64,000 nt of DNA, taken from Protea cynaroides. Taxonomy: Eukaryota > Streptophyta > Magnoliopsida > Proteales > Proteaceae. A model generated the notes under the pieces. That model was not told the DNA's origin, made no database searches, and was given only the letters and a program-made list of their open reading frames with translations. The position numbers and the translations under genes were made by a program. The stretch covers positions 84,264,149 through 84,328,148 of the forward strand of contig CM053266.1 in NCBI GenBank assembly GCA_028583415.1. The letters run 5' to 3'. This document shows, one piece after another, positions 11,285-23,171 of the stretch; within the stretch, counting starts at the first letter, position 1; every line of letters begins with the position of its first letter.

Positions 11285-13594
11285 ATGACACCAGCGGGAA
11301 GAATCGAAAGTTCCTACAACTTACGAGAAACCCAAGCCAGGAAAGCAGAAGCCAATATAGTTAGAGAACGGGAGGATACCCAGAGGGTGCCAGATCCACC
11401 AGTGGAGTGTCCCGATGTACCAGCTAATGGAGGAATGGGCGGATCTAACTCGGATCTGGCCCAGTATGTCTCAAGAGCGCAGTTTGATGCGTTGGCACAA
11501 CAGCTAGTAGCCTTGACGGAGCTGCTCCAACAACGTCAAGCGGGGGTACCTGCTACCTCTGTACCTCCAGTGGACGTCCCTGAAGTACCCCAAAGGTCCA
11601 GACACTCGAGGCGCTCAGCGCCACGTGCTGTGCCTTCCAGTTCTAGAAGAGATACCCCTTCTGTTGACTCATATGTCCAGAGGGGTCTAAGCCGTCAACC
11701 ATCTGAGTCAAGCCCAGGAGTTGACCCCATTGAGGTAGTAGAAAGTAGCCAAGAATCCTTAGGCATTTCCCGCCGGTCGACAACTTCCCAGAGGAGACGC
11801 ACAAGCCGGGGTGCCCGATGGGCTGGCATGTACACCAAAGTAGAGGTGGCCCGAGAAGCCCAACGGAGGATAGACGAAGCCAGGTGTACCAGAGACGATG
11901 CTTAGGCCCGAGTGGATGCTGCCAGGAGGGCCCGAGAAGATGCTGACACCCAAGACCAAGAGGCGAGGTGTATCCAAGAAGAAACACAAATTCGGATAGA
12001 GGAAGCTCGACGTGCCCGGGAAGAAGCTCAAGCCCGAGTCGATGCGGCAAGAGGAGAACGCAGGGCAGCAATGCCTTCAAGTGCTGTCCCGACAACCGCG
12101 ATACTGGTGGTACCTATACCAACGATAGAAAATTCCCAGACAGGAAAGGAGAACACTGAAAGGCTCAAACGTCTGGTCAAGGAGCTGACGGATCGAGTAC
12201 AGCAAGTCGAGAGGGGGGTCGATTCAGCGGCCCTGCAGGAATATGCTACAGAGACGGCGTTGACAGATGAGGTAATGAATCATCCTTTGCCGTTAAACTT
12301 TGTCGTCCCCAACAGCGGGTTGTATGACGGTAAGACAGATCCAGAAAAGCACCTGGATAACTTCAAAGTAGGCATGGCTATCTATGGATACCACGACGCC
12401 TTGTGTTGCAGAGCCTTCCCGTCCACATTGAGGGAAGCCGGGAGGACTTGGTTCCATAATCTTCCCCTGTGATCAGTTTCGACGTTCAAAGAGCTCAGCA
12501 GTCTGTTCCTCTCCCATTTCCAGGGGAGTAGGGTTCAGAAGAAAAATTTATCCCATCTCATGGCGATAAAACAAGGCGAGAAAGAGCCTCTAAGGCAGTT
12601 TATTACTCGGTTCCTCGAAGTCGCGGGAGAAATAAAGGACCTCCAGCCGGATGTGGTTGTTTCAACCCTATCCACAGCCTACAGAGACCCGCAACTGGTC
12701 TTTTCACACAACAAAAAGCGTCCGAGAACTCATGCGGAAATCTTCAGTCACTGTGATCGGTACGCATCCAGAGCGGAGGCGATTGCTGAGCTGTCAGGGT
12801 CGGCAGTCCCGGCCCCCTCCGTGGCAGAAAAGAAGAAGAACGAAGGACCCAAGAAAGTCCCCACTAGAGGAGATACCAGCAAGAAAGCCAAAGTGGCGAA
12901 GGAGCTGTACCCCATTCGACCTGTCCAGGAGTACACTCCCCTCAACCGTACCATGACGGAGATCCTAAACATCAAGAGAGGAGATACTTTGCTGGTTTCC
13001 CCTCCCCCAATGCTAGCTCGACCTGACGAGAGGAATCGGCGATTATACTGTGCCCACCATTAGGATCACGGCCATGACACTAATTCATGTCGCCATTTGA
13101 AAAGTCTGGTGGAGGATCTAATCCAGCACGGGCGATGGACGGAATTTGTGGGACCTCGAAGGGATCCAGTTCACACGACCCCTGATGTAGTCTTGCCCCC
13201 TCCTCCTCTGAGTCCAGAGGGTCGACGAGACAAAATTGAGTGGATTCTGCCGCCCCCAAGATCACCCCAAAGGGGATTCATTGGCCAAGTTGACATTGGC
13301 CCAGAATGGCATGAAGAGAAGAGCCCGTCCCCGGCACCCGGGGTCCGGACAGTACGTGAACAAAGCCCCCCTCGTCGAGTGTTGGGAAGGGCAGGCCCCG
13401 AACAAGATCTAGGACTTGAGTGCATGATGGTCACTGTCTGGCCAGATCATATGCGACATGAGGTGCTCCCAGTTGTCATTGAGCCCGTGGAAGACAGACC
13501 CTCAAGAGGGAAGCAGACCCGTCGTGGGAGGGATGATGTCGAGGACTCGACCTCTAAAAAGTTCAGGTACGAGGACTGCATTTTCTTCGGAGAA
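11285..13594 (+). pseudogene. Element B gag region (Tat-lineage gypsy), broken by in-frame stops
   Basis: Gag packages element RNA into virus-like particles. One frame runs from ATG 11285 through gag, interrupted by stops at 11903 (TAG), 12470 (TGA) and 13061 (TAG) but with no frameshift. The first 300 codons are rich in R, E, A and Q with coiled-coil-like repeats (ARREREDA type). A retrotransposon-gag domain follows (about 12290-12780: 'RTWFHNLPL' then 'STFKELSSLFLSHFQGS' and 'EPLRQFITRFLEVAGEI'). A zinc-knuckle-like C-x2-H-x4-GHD-x4-C stretch lies at 13050-13100, with the third stop inside it. The start is the first ATG after the primer-binding site. Downstream it is fused in frame to protease. 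Confidence 0.85.
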
Positions 13595-14227
13595 TCGGAT
13601 CTGATGGATGTGGTTACTCCTCACGAAGATCCCCTCGTAATTAAGATGACCATCGGGGAGGAATGGGAAGTAAGCCGAATTCTGGTTGACACAGGAAGTG
13701 CTTGCGAAATTCTATACTATGACACCTACTGACAACTGGGATACCAAGATGAGCACCTGCGACCCGTTCGATACTCCCTGTTGGGTTTCAATGGAGAAGG
13801 AGTGCTGGTGAAGGGTGCCATTCAACTCAATACTCGGTTGGGTACTTATCCAGCCTGAGTGAATGTGAGTTTGAAGTACTTTTTGGTTGACACTCGATCC
13901 AGCCACAATGGAATCTTGGGAAGAACTGGCCTCAACCGACTCAGAGCCTGTCTTTCCACATATTACCTGCTGATGAAGTTCCCAACCGAATGGGGGGTAG
14001 GGTATTGCAAGGCAGACCAATCGGTCTCAAGAAAATGCCAAGCGGCTTCGCTGGCAGCTGTCGAGGAGGAACAACTAGTGAAAGTGATACAGTTGGACGA
14101 ATACCATGGAGACTTTCCGACCGAGAGAACCACACCAGTCGAAGATCTTATTTCTATACCTTTTATTGAAGGTCAGACAGAAAAAACTTTTTTGGTTGGA
14201 TCCGCCATTCCAGAGGAGCAGCAATAG
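13595..14227 (+). pseudogene. Element B aspartic protease region, broken by in-frame stops
   Basis: The aspartic protease cleaves the gag-pol polyprotein. The active-site motif LVDTGSACEILYY (about 13683-13720) follows 'VIKMTIGEEWEVSRI', as in Tat-lineage proteases. A second conserved part, 'NGILGRTGLNRLRA', lies at about 13909-13950. The frame is the same as gag, with stops at 13730 (TGA), 13856 (TGA) and 14225 (TAG). The segment continues directly into reverse transcriptase. No frameshift was seen. Confidence 0.85.
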
Positions 14228-15043
14228 GAACTCATTAAATTCCTAAGAGCAAATGCGGATGTTTTTGCTTGGACACCGGAGGACATGCTGGGAATCCCAC
14301 GGTCCACCATCGAACATCATCTTCATATCGATCCACATCAGCACCCTATTTGGCAAAAGAAAAGAGCGGTGTCGACAAAGAAGCAAGTCATCATCGATCG
14401 GGAGGTCGAGAAGTTGCTGAAAGCCGGGTTCATTCGAGAAGTATACTATCCGGATTGGTTAGCCAATGTCGTCTTAGTACCCAAGTCGGATGGGCGTTGG
14501 CGTGTATGCACCGATTTCACCGACCTCAATAAAGCATGTCCAAAGGATTCTTACCCCCTGCCTCGAATAGATCAGCTCATCGATGCTATCACAGGACATG
14601 AACTACTATCTTTCTTGGATGATTATTCAGGATACAACCAAATAAAAATGGCTAGAGAAGATGAAGAGAACACTGCCTTTATCACCAATAAAGGCACCTA
14701 CTGCTACAATGTCATGCCATTCGGACTGAAGAATGCAGGAGCAACCTACCAGAGACTAGTCAATAAAGTGTTCGAGAAGCAAATCGAAAGGACAATGGAA
14801 GTGTATGTAGATGACTTCTTGGTCAAAACAATAGAGGCGAAGGATCATCTAACTGATCTAAAAGAGGTATTCGAGGTGGTCAGGAAAAATTCGATGCGTC
14901 TCAACCCAGTAAAATGTGCATTCGGAGTTCAGTCAGGCAAATTCTTGGGTTTCATGGTCTCCCAAAGAGGGATTGAGGCCAATCCGAGCAAGATCGAGGC
15001 AATCCAAAGTATGAAAGCCCCTACTACCCCTAAGCAGGTTTAA
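14228..15043 (+). pseudogene. Element B reverse transcriptase
   Basis: Copies element RNA into DNA. The same frame as protease reads 'FLRANADVFAWTPEDMLGIP', the usual linker, then the RT fingers and palm: 'GFIREVYYPDWLANVVLVPK', 'WRVCTDFTDLNKACPKDSYP', 'LSFLDDYSGYNQI', 'YNVMPFGLKNAGATYQRLV', the catalytic VYVDDFLVK (YVDD, about 14806-14830), and 'KFLGFMVSQRGIEANPSKI'. All core motifs are present. The stretch ends at a TAA at 15041 where the family normally reads on into RNase H. The absence of frameshifts in about 4.5 kb means element B died recently, by point mutations. Confidence 0.92.
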
Positions 15044-15690
15044 GTGTTGACGGGTCGGATTACGACCCTGGGACGGTTCCTGTCGCGATCGGCGGATAGA
15101 TGCCTTCCTTTCTTCAAAACTCTTAAGGGGTCAAAGCCCTTTGAATGGACGCTGGAGTACGAAGCGGCGTTTCGAGGACTTAAGAGGTACTTATCTTCCC
15201 CACCATTGCTGGTCAAACCAGAGATGGGAGATATGCTGCTGCTCTGTCTGGCGGTTTCGCCTTGCGCTGTCAATGGAGTATTAGTCAAAGAAGTTAATTG
15301 AGTCCAGCACCCGGTATACTATGTTAGCAAAGTGTTGTTGGATGCGGAAACCAGGTATCAGTCCATTGAAAAGCTAGCACTGGCAGTGGTGGTCTGTGCT
15401 CGCAAGCTGCGGCCCTATTTTCAGTCTCATTCTATAATTGTTCTAACGGATCGACCCATCAACAAGTTCCTTGCTCGAGCAGATGTATCGGGACGAATGA
15501 CCAACTGGGCAGTAGAGTTGGGAGAATTCGATATCAAGTTCCAACCAAGGACGACTATTAAAGCTCAAGCCTTGGCTGATTTCCTGATCGAAAGCACACT
15601 CCTAGGAGGAGAAGAAGAGGGGGTAAATCCGAAAAGAGCCCTCAAAGAGGCAAAGGTAAAGATCTTCCTCGGCCCAGAAGAGCCTTCTTG
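15044..15690 (+). pseudogene. Element B RNase H
   Basis: RNase H removes RNA from the RNA-DNA hybrid. The frame continues from RT after the stop at 15041: 'LTGRITTLGRFLSRSADRC' (RT connection), then 'VQHPVYYVSKVLLDAETRYQ', 'YFQSHSIIVLTDRPINKFL' and 'RMTNWAVELGEFDIKFQPR', typical of gypsy RNase H. A TGA at 15299 breaks it. A linker rich in E and K leads into a second RNase H. Confidence 0.88.
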
Positions 15691-15824
15691 GGTCATGTAC
15701 ATAGATGGTGCCTCCAGCCAGGATGATGCTGGAGCTGGTATTGTACTCCTCAGTCCCGAAGGATTTAAAGTACTTACCTCTGTGCGTTTCGATTTCTCAA
15801 CTACCAATAATGTGGCAGAGTACG
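15691..15824 (+). pseudogene. Element B archaeal-type RNase H, first half, split by element C
   Basis: A second RNase H of archaeal type after the first is a hallmark of the Tat lineage. The segment reads 'SWVMYIDGASSQDDAGAGIV' (first catalytic D in the YIDGA motif) and ends 'DFSTTNNVAEY' at about 15823. There the sequence leaves the frame because element C begins at 15825. The domain resumes at 25513 in the correct sense, so C landed inside the codon region for the second catalytic residue (E of the 'AEYEA' motif). Confidence 0.92.
15820..15824. other. Target-site duplication of element C, left copy (GTACG)
   Basis: GTACG precedes TGTCACACC at 15825 and is repeated after CATACA at 25508-25512. 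Removing C plus one copy restores the 'AEYEALVAGL' reading of the archaeal-type RNase H. Confidence 0.95.
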
Positions 15825-18161
15825 TGTCACACCCCAATTCCGCACACTTCAGAATTGTGTGATGAACCGTTAATAAACCAACGGTTCAACCAGGATCTCA
15901 CAATAGGCTATCCCACATATGATAAACCAAAACACATTCCACATTAATCAGAGGTAATAAAGTAAATAGCGGAAGTCTTACAGATAATGAACTGAGTACT
16001 AATCATGATAAAAAATTAATATTCCATTTATTTCCAAGTAACCAAAACATAATTTAATACATATTACAATACCCAAATACAAAAACTAAACACTAAATGT
16101 ATCCACTGTTGAAACGCTCGCTTAACGAATCACATTCCTCCTCCACAGCTTGCTCGTCATGGCATGTTGACATAATCTTCCATCATAATACCTGTAGCAT
16201 CAGAAACTAAAAGATTTGTGCGCACGAGGGTCAGCTCTCTAACTTGAGCTCAGTGAGAAAACAAAACAATGCAACAATACATATGCATGCAATCAATTCA
16301 TATCTTTGGTTTGGTTTAAAGTTTGCAATGTGTTATAGAAAGGATAGGTGGCCGCCGCACCTCTATACACGAGTGTGTGGAAACGCCCAATGAAAACGGC
16401 ACCATCGCCCCACATGCACCCACCATGGACAATATACATCCCATGAAAATGGCATGGCTGTACCGGTTGCCCATACTAACATGTAAGCCCCTGTTGGCAA
16501 GGGCTTGAAAACTGGGCTCGTAACTAACCAACCCTAATGTCAAACAATGTATCCAAGGCCTCACCCCAGCATCCCTCAATACATCCATAGAGATAGAGCT
16601 AGGGTCTGGTGACCAGGCTGAACCACAATGCCACGTCCCCCCTGATGCCCTACGACATATTAGTTCCGTTAAGGTAATGGCGATACGACGATGTTAGTGG
16701 ACAAGACTTGAGTAAAGATAGAGCTAGAGTCTGGTGACCAGGCTGAACCACAATGTCACGTCCTCCCCCTGATGCTCCACTCGCTTCAAGCACACTAACA
16801 CTTGCTTAGTGGACATGACTTGAATAGACCATGGCACAATATACCCCGATGAGAACGACATCGAAGTACCGATTGATACCATCCCTACCCGCACCATGTA
16901 CACCAGCCAAACACAAACATTCACATGCCTATTTCTACCATCATCAACATCATCATGTTATAATCAATAAATTTAAATATGCATGAACAGTAATAATAGA
17001 AATATTGGATGACATGTTGAATGCACATTACAAGCATACACGCATATCACAATCATGTTATTGGACTCAAGAAATAAAAATAGTATGTTATTAACCAATT
17101 AGTTTAGGTCTTGTTCCCTCACCATAGCTTGCTAGTAGATCCTCTTTCAAGCTTTAAGAATCACCTTTATATTGTTAATGTATTGCTAGAAGACCTAACA
17201 AAGTCGGTAGAATTTAATTAGATTTTATTCCAATTTTTCTAACTTACGATTAACTGTAGGGTCGATGCTAGGGTCGATGGGTCTATCGACCCTAGGTGCG
17301 ACCATCTCTTTTCTGGATTTCCCGAACACTGGAGGTTGATGCTAGGGTCGGATCTGCCATCGACCCTAGGTGCGACCCCCTCATGGTTTGAGTCAAAAAT
17401 ATCAAATTTCATTCATTCTTTCATGTTTGGGGTCCTATGGCTTGCTTCTACAATCTATTCCACACATGTTCTATGGTTTAGAATTATTCTTTATTACCTA
17501 CATGGTTTCAATGAATTCCTCCATGGTTTTTCATGAAAACCTAACCATGGGTTGATGGTTTGTGTTTCTTCTAAGTCATACCCTATTCATAAACCATTCT
17601 AAAGTCTTAAATAAATCATGGGGAATGTATTCATACCTTAGGTTTGCTGAGATTCAGAGTTTCCTCTGAATTTCCTCTTCTTCCTTAGCCTTTTCTTCAA
17701 GTTTTCCTTCTCTTCTTCTCTTCCTTCTCTTCTCTTTCTCTCAATCCAATTAGGGTTGTAAAAGGATTGAAAGAGGCTTAGGGACGTCCTATTTATAGAG
17801 TAAAATCTCCCAGAATACGTCCCATTGAGTTTAGGAAATGTTCCAATCAAAATTAGGAAGGTTTCCTAATTTTCGGTTCGTGCTGTTTTTCTCGAGTACC
17901 GAGGGTCGATGGGAGGGTCGGATAATTCATAGACCCTATGCTACCCGTGGTTGAGGGTCGATAGTAAGGGTCGATGGGAGGGTCGGACCTGTCTGTTAAG
18001 ACATGCGACCCTACCCTGATTTTGACTGTTTTTGGATAAATTTTCATATTGGGTCTTGTGTTTCTTCACACACTTGGTCCACTTGGCTCGACCATGATAT
18101 GTAGACGGTTCACGACAGGAAATGTAAGGTTAGGCCGGGTTCGTGGCGTGCGGGTCTTACA
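15825..18161 (-). repeat. Element C 3' LTR (left copy)
   Basis: 2337 bp, from TGTCACACCCC to ..CTTACA on the plus strand. It aligns with 23172-25507 over its whole length with scattered substitutions and one 7-9 bp difference near 15873. It holds two related 'gatagagctag.gtctggtga' blocks (16592 and 16715) and a segment rich in 'agggtcgatgggagggtcgg' motifs (17900-18005 and 17260-17390). Confidence 0.93.
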
Positions 18162-18182
18162 ACTCCACCACCCTTAAAAGAA
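18162..18182 (-). other. Element C polypurine tract
   Basis: On the minus strand 'ttttaagggtggtggagt' directly precedes the LTR start TGTAAGACCC. It corresponds to the tract of element D at 62966-62985. Confidence 0.75.
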
Positions 18183-18439
18183 ATTTCGTCCTCGAAATTT
18201 GAAAGTACGGATCTTACAACTCCCCCATCTTTAAAATAAATCTTGTCCTCAAAATTTTGAATTTACTTCGTAGTCAATAGGTGGGAATTCTATTTCCGCA
18301 TTGCATCTTCTTCCTCCTATGCACTCTTCTCCACGTCTTGTCTTCGTCAGATTATCTTCATATAATTGATACCAAGTTCTTAAGGTGTTGTACCTTTCAA
18401 CTAGTGAACTAGGCTGGTACCACTTCAATAGTTAAATCT

Positions 18440-19330
18440 CCTATTTAATCCAGTGATTCCGTGGTCAATACTTTTGATATGGATCTCCAATGTACTTCTT
18501 CAATAGAGACACACGAAATACATCATGCACACTAGAAGCGGTAACGCTAATTGATATACAACTTTTTTATGTCTCCCAAAGTTTATAAAATCCGACACAT
18601 ATATAGAATACAATTTTCCCTTCTCATTGAATTGTTTTAAACCATGCATAAGTGATATCTCCAAAAGCACTTTGTCGCTTATGGCGAATTCAAGGTCTTG
18701 GTGTCTCTCCTGGCAATCCTGAGCTATCCTGACCCTTTTTCTTTGATCTTGTCTGCCACTCGACAGTTTCTGCAATTGACTTGGGTCTTAAAACTCTTTA
18801 TTCACTAACTTCATTCCAAAAGAAAGGAATTTGACATTTCTATCGTATCTGCTTCCTAGGTAACATTACATGGTAGCTTAATAACAACTTCAATTCGCAG
18901 TAACTTCTCAACTCAAGTTCCTTGAAATCAATTTCATAAACTCGGGGCATATCTCTTAGGATTTGTATAGTCCGCCCCGACTGTCCGTCGGTTTAAGGTA
19001 AAATGCGGTACTAAACTTCAACTTTGTTCCCATTGTTTCCTATAGATCCTTCCAAAACTTCAAGATAGAGCATGAGCTTCTGGCCGACACTAAGCTCTCA
19101 TGCATACCATTCAATCTGACAATACTATCCATATATAGCTTAGTTAGCCGCTCCAAAGCATACCGAGGTTGTATCATAATAGAATAAGCTATCTTTGTAA
19201 TGCGATCAACAATCACTCAAACTGCGTCAACCGATCAATGGCATACCAGTGACATAGTTCATTGTAATGCAGTTCCACTTTCAGACTGGCTCCGATAGTT
19301 ATAATAGTAAGCCATGTTGGTCTTTGTCTT
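18440..19330 (-). pseudogene. Element C integrase remnant
   Basis: The longest open piece (18500-18775) reads 'RVRIAQDCQERHQDLEFAIS', 'DKVLLEISLMHGLKQF', 'KGKLYSIYV' and 'VVYQLALPLLV'. It aligns residue by residue with the C-terminal integrase region of element D (63390-63490 'RVRIAQNRQKQYADTRRRDL'), with many replacements. Flanking sequence up to about 19330 still resembles gypsy integrase at the DNA level but is full of stops and indels. It cannot encode an active enzyme. Confidence 0.75.
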
Positions 19331-20239
19331 TCAGCCTTTACTTGTTGATAATCCAGACACTGGAACACGCACTACACCACCTTTGTTATCATTCCTCTTT
19401 ACCAGTACAATCTCTTCAGCTCATGATACATATTGGTACTCCAGGATGTCCTGAATATTGAGTACAAGGGGCTCTTATCATTATCCTCTTCCTGACATCC
19501 GAATCTTTATCTTCAGGTATTCAAAATCTACCTCTGTATCTGAGTACCGTCTCCGCATCCAAATTGACTCAGGGTTGGGTTTTCCTTTCTCTAAGTCTTT
19601 TTGTACCATTCTTATATATAGATATAACAAAATTACTACTTTTTCTTCATCCCTAAGTTCTCGCTCAATTGGATCATCATGAGTTTCTATTATATGTTAC
19701 TCTTCTTCCAAATCTGAATCTGTTGCTGCGGAACATGAGGCAGCATTTATACTAGGTCCTTCTTCGGACTTCATAATTCCCTTTTTGCTTAAGGCCTTAG
19801 CTACTACATTAGCCTTGCTCGGGTGACATTGAATATCACAGTCTTAATCCTTCAAGTATTCCTAACCATCTCCTTATCCTCATGTTCAACTCTTTCTAAT
19901 AAAGAGATAAATAAAACACTTGTAATCCGATCTAATCTAAAATTATTCTCTGTTTAAATAATGTCTCCACGTCTTGATTGCATGAATCACAATTGTTTAC
20001 TCCAATCATGAGTCTTCTCATGCTCTTTCAATTTTCTTAAAGCATATGAAATCTCTTATTTACCTTACATCAACCCGCATCCTTGATCCAATCTGAAAGC
20101 TCCGATGGATAGGGTAAAAGGTTCCCTTGGTGCCGAAACGATCAAGATGGGAGCTGATATCAATCTTACTTTAGAATCTGGAAATATTCCTCACCCTTGT
20201 TAGTCAAATTAAACTCCTCTCCTTTCCTGGTTAGCTTGG

Positions 20240-20960
20240 TAAGAGGTATTGCGATCTTAGAGTGGTCCTCTAAAAATCGTCTGTAATAACCAGCTAACCC
20301 AAGAAACTTCTGATCTTCGCAATATTCTTTAGGTGTTTCTTACCATATGTTTACTTCTATCTTAATACTGTCCACTTTATTCCTTTTTATGACGCTACGT
20401 GATCTAATAAGATTACTTTGTTTAATCGGGTCTCATATTCCTTGGAATTGGCAGTAATCTTTTCACTTCTCAGCTGTTGTGAAGCTATTCTAAAATCCAT
20501 TGTATGAGTTGCTTCATTCTTGGAATCAACCAAATATCATCTATGAAAACTATGACCGTCGTGTCCAACATGTCATGAAACACCCAGTTCATCAGTTCCA
20601 TAAAAGATGTAAGGGCATTGGTTAATCCAAACGTCAAAATCAATAACTCATAATGTCCAATCTCGATTCTAACAGCTATCTTCGAGATATTTCTGTCCAA
20701 ATTCTTCGACTGATGCTATCTTGATCGAAGACCAATCTTAGAAAATACCTTTGCTCCTTGCAACTATTTAAACAAGTCATCGATCTGAGGTAGTAGATAT
20801 TGATTCTTGATCTTGAACTTGTTTAGTTCCCAGTAGTCTATGCATAATATGACACTACCGTCCTTCTTCTTCACGAATTGCATTGGCGTTTTCCATGATG
20901 CAATACTTAGCCGATTAGAACCCTTGTCTAATAACTCTTGTAGTTGAGTCTCAATTTCTT
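20240..20960 (-). pseudogene. Element C reverse transcriptase remnant
   Basis: The frame 20485-20700 reads 'GHYELLILTFGLTNALTSF', 'MELMNWVFHDMLDTTVIVFI' and then the catalytic FIDD motif. This is the gypsy RT palm ('GHYEFLVMPFGLTNAP' type in relatives). Both sides carry RT-like but frame-broken DNA, including a stretch at about 20880-20960 resembling the 'GS.PISKAPYRMAP' side of RT. The coding region is heavily decayed. Confidence 0.75.
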
Positions 20961-23156
20961 CAACTCCGTAGGAGCTACTCTACAGGTGCCTTTGACATAA
21001 GTATCATCCTTGGTAACAAGTCGATGACGAACTCGGTCATATGATCAGATGGTAACTCTAGGTAAGTCTCCTGGAAACACATCAGGAATGTATGCATCAC
21101 ATCAATAACTTCCATCTGTGGTGCTTCTTTGGTAACGTATACCACCGATACCATATATCCAACTCATTTCTCTTCAAAGCATCTCTTCGCCTTTAGCATA
21201 GAGCGGATCAGCTTTCACTTCGTAGACAACATACTCCCAATGATACTAAATCATATGCCATTTTTATTCTTGAATGATAACCTCTTGTATGCACATAATC
21301 ACTTGTAGAGTGTTGAGACAACCAGTCTATTTCCAAGATGACGTCAAAGTCTACCATCTCAAGTCGACTCAGGTTGCATCCAAATTCTGTTCATCCATAA
21401 GATTTGGACATTGTTCGTAACACTCATCCCATACAACATCTAGTCCAAAGGGCTTGAACTAGCAAAATCTGGTATAAGGTCTTAAGAGCTTGTCTAGTTC
21501 CTTCATCTCTTATGATTTTCAAAGACTATTGCTAACAATCTCATATCTTGAAAAGTTCATTAGCTTATATTTCCTTTATCACTTCTGTTCTACCCTGATC
21601 TCTCTTTCATATACTTCAAAAAAATATGTTGTGATTGTTACCTCATATCCCAAGTCTATCTATAAGCATTAGGGTATATGCTTATAAATTCATTAATTCA
21701 TCTAAACTCTTTTGGTCTTTTCTTAATCAATCACTCAACATTGGGCATAACTCAATTATCATTGTATTAAATCGAGTACTACTTATGCCTTGACTTTATC
21801 TTTGTATCCACTCTTAGATTTGCTTTTACGAATCTTCTGCTTTGTCAAAATTCATACCGATATAACCATCTTTAACTTTACTTGAGTGCTATCTACTCTT
21901 TCATAGTTACTTTTGATAGTTCTCACTTTTGTTGCATGCACTCCTTTATAGACATGATTCATATCCACCAATTTAGAAATCTCAAAATAGATTCTCTATT
22001 ACTTCATCAGAGGTTTCTTGGCTATAAAATCTAATCTGAATTTAATCATCTTCCTTCCAATAATTCCATTATCACTAAACATCTTTATCAACAAAGGTCA
22101 TGGAGTTTATGAATCAGAATGTGCATCCAAAATAATTCTTTTCCTTCTTTCAATTATCATAATGACAACCACTTGCTTTATCTAGCGAACCTAGGTTTTA
22201 AGAATCAGGAGTAAATCTATGGTAATCCAACCGGCATCCAAAGGTCGTTAGGTTGCACGGTGGCCCAAATACATGGAAATAGAGGTTCTACAGCTCTTAA
22301 CCTCATGGTTACAGGTTCTATCGAGTATATAATGCCATTGGTCGAGGCACTACAGGAGTAAATCTGGAGAAAGATTTCGCACATCAGTAAATCAGGTATA
22401 ATCTAGAGAAAAATTTCGTACATCAATAAATCAGATATAAATCAGAAGATATACGCTCAACCCGATTAAATTTTAACTATTCATTCAGTTCATATCTCTG
22501 TTCATGTTGTCGATCATGAGAATGGTTCAGATTGGTATAATCAGGACTAATACTAAAGAAACAATATCTATAACTCCAATTGACAGGTTAAATCAAGAAG
22601 GTATCCTGTCAAGGCCCGAGAATTAAAATCAAGTATGTGCATCCTCTATAATCATAAGAGTAAGTCAATAATGCACCGCATCCTATATAAACATATCTAC
22701 TTACATGGCCATTATCCTCTTATCTCTGTTTGGATTTAGCCCGAGATCTTTTCCTTTATCTTTACAGGGGTTTTGGCAATACTAGCCATTTTCCTTCTTC
22801 TTCTGTCTTACATTGAGTTTTACATCTTGTGTGTACCAACTCGGTATTCTAATTTTCTGCTGTACAGATGCTTCCTTCTTGCCACTGTACTATATCCTTG
22901 TATACTTGGATAACTACCCCACTTATAGATAATACCCTAAATTATTTGTTTATTAGGATAATTCTTGGTCTTCTCTTTCTGTGTGAGTGTATATATATGG
23001 TTCCACCTTTTATATGTACATTATCGTCTTGTTTAAGTTCTGTCTCGACCAACACAGATGCTTATGGTTTGTTTGTATTAAAGCTTTTAATTTATCCTAA
23101 CTCAGTTCATTGACTCCAGTGGTAGTATTTAGGTTTAATGGGTAAGGCCTACGAGA
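20961..23156 (-). other. Element C interior, decayed protease/gag region
   Basis: By position this should hold gag and protease of the minus-strand element. I find no open frame above about 80 residues and no motif I can name. The sequence is AT-rich and repeat-poor. Confidence 0.5.
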
Positions 23157-23168
23157 GCTCTGATACCA
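23157..23168 (-). other. Element C primer-binding site, tRNA-iMet type
   Basis: Plus-strand gctctgatacca is the reverse complement of TGGTATCAGAGC, the classical plant PBS complementary to initiator tRNA-Met. It lies three bases inside the right LTR (start 23172), which fixes the element's orientation as minus. Confidence 0.93.
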
Positions 23169-23171
23169 AGT

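Noticed and set aside
11643..12095. 150-codon minus-strand ORF
   Set aside because: It lies antisense to the gag frame, has low-complexity composition (L, G, P, S), and gag is clearly the real coding strand.
23157..23168. tRNA-Met-like sequence as a possible tRNA gene
   Set aside because: Only the 12-base acceptor complement is present, next to an LTR; it is a primer-binding site, not a tRNA gene.
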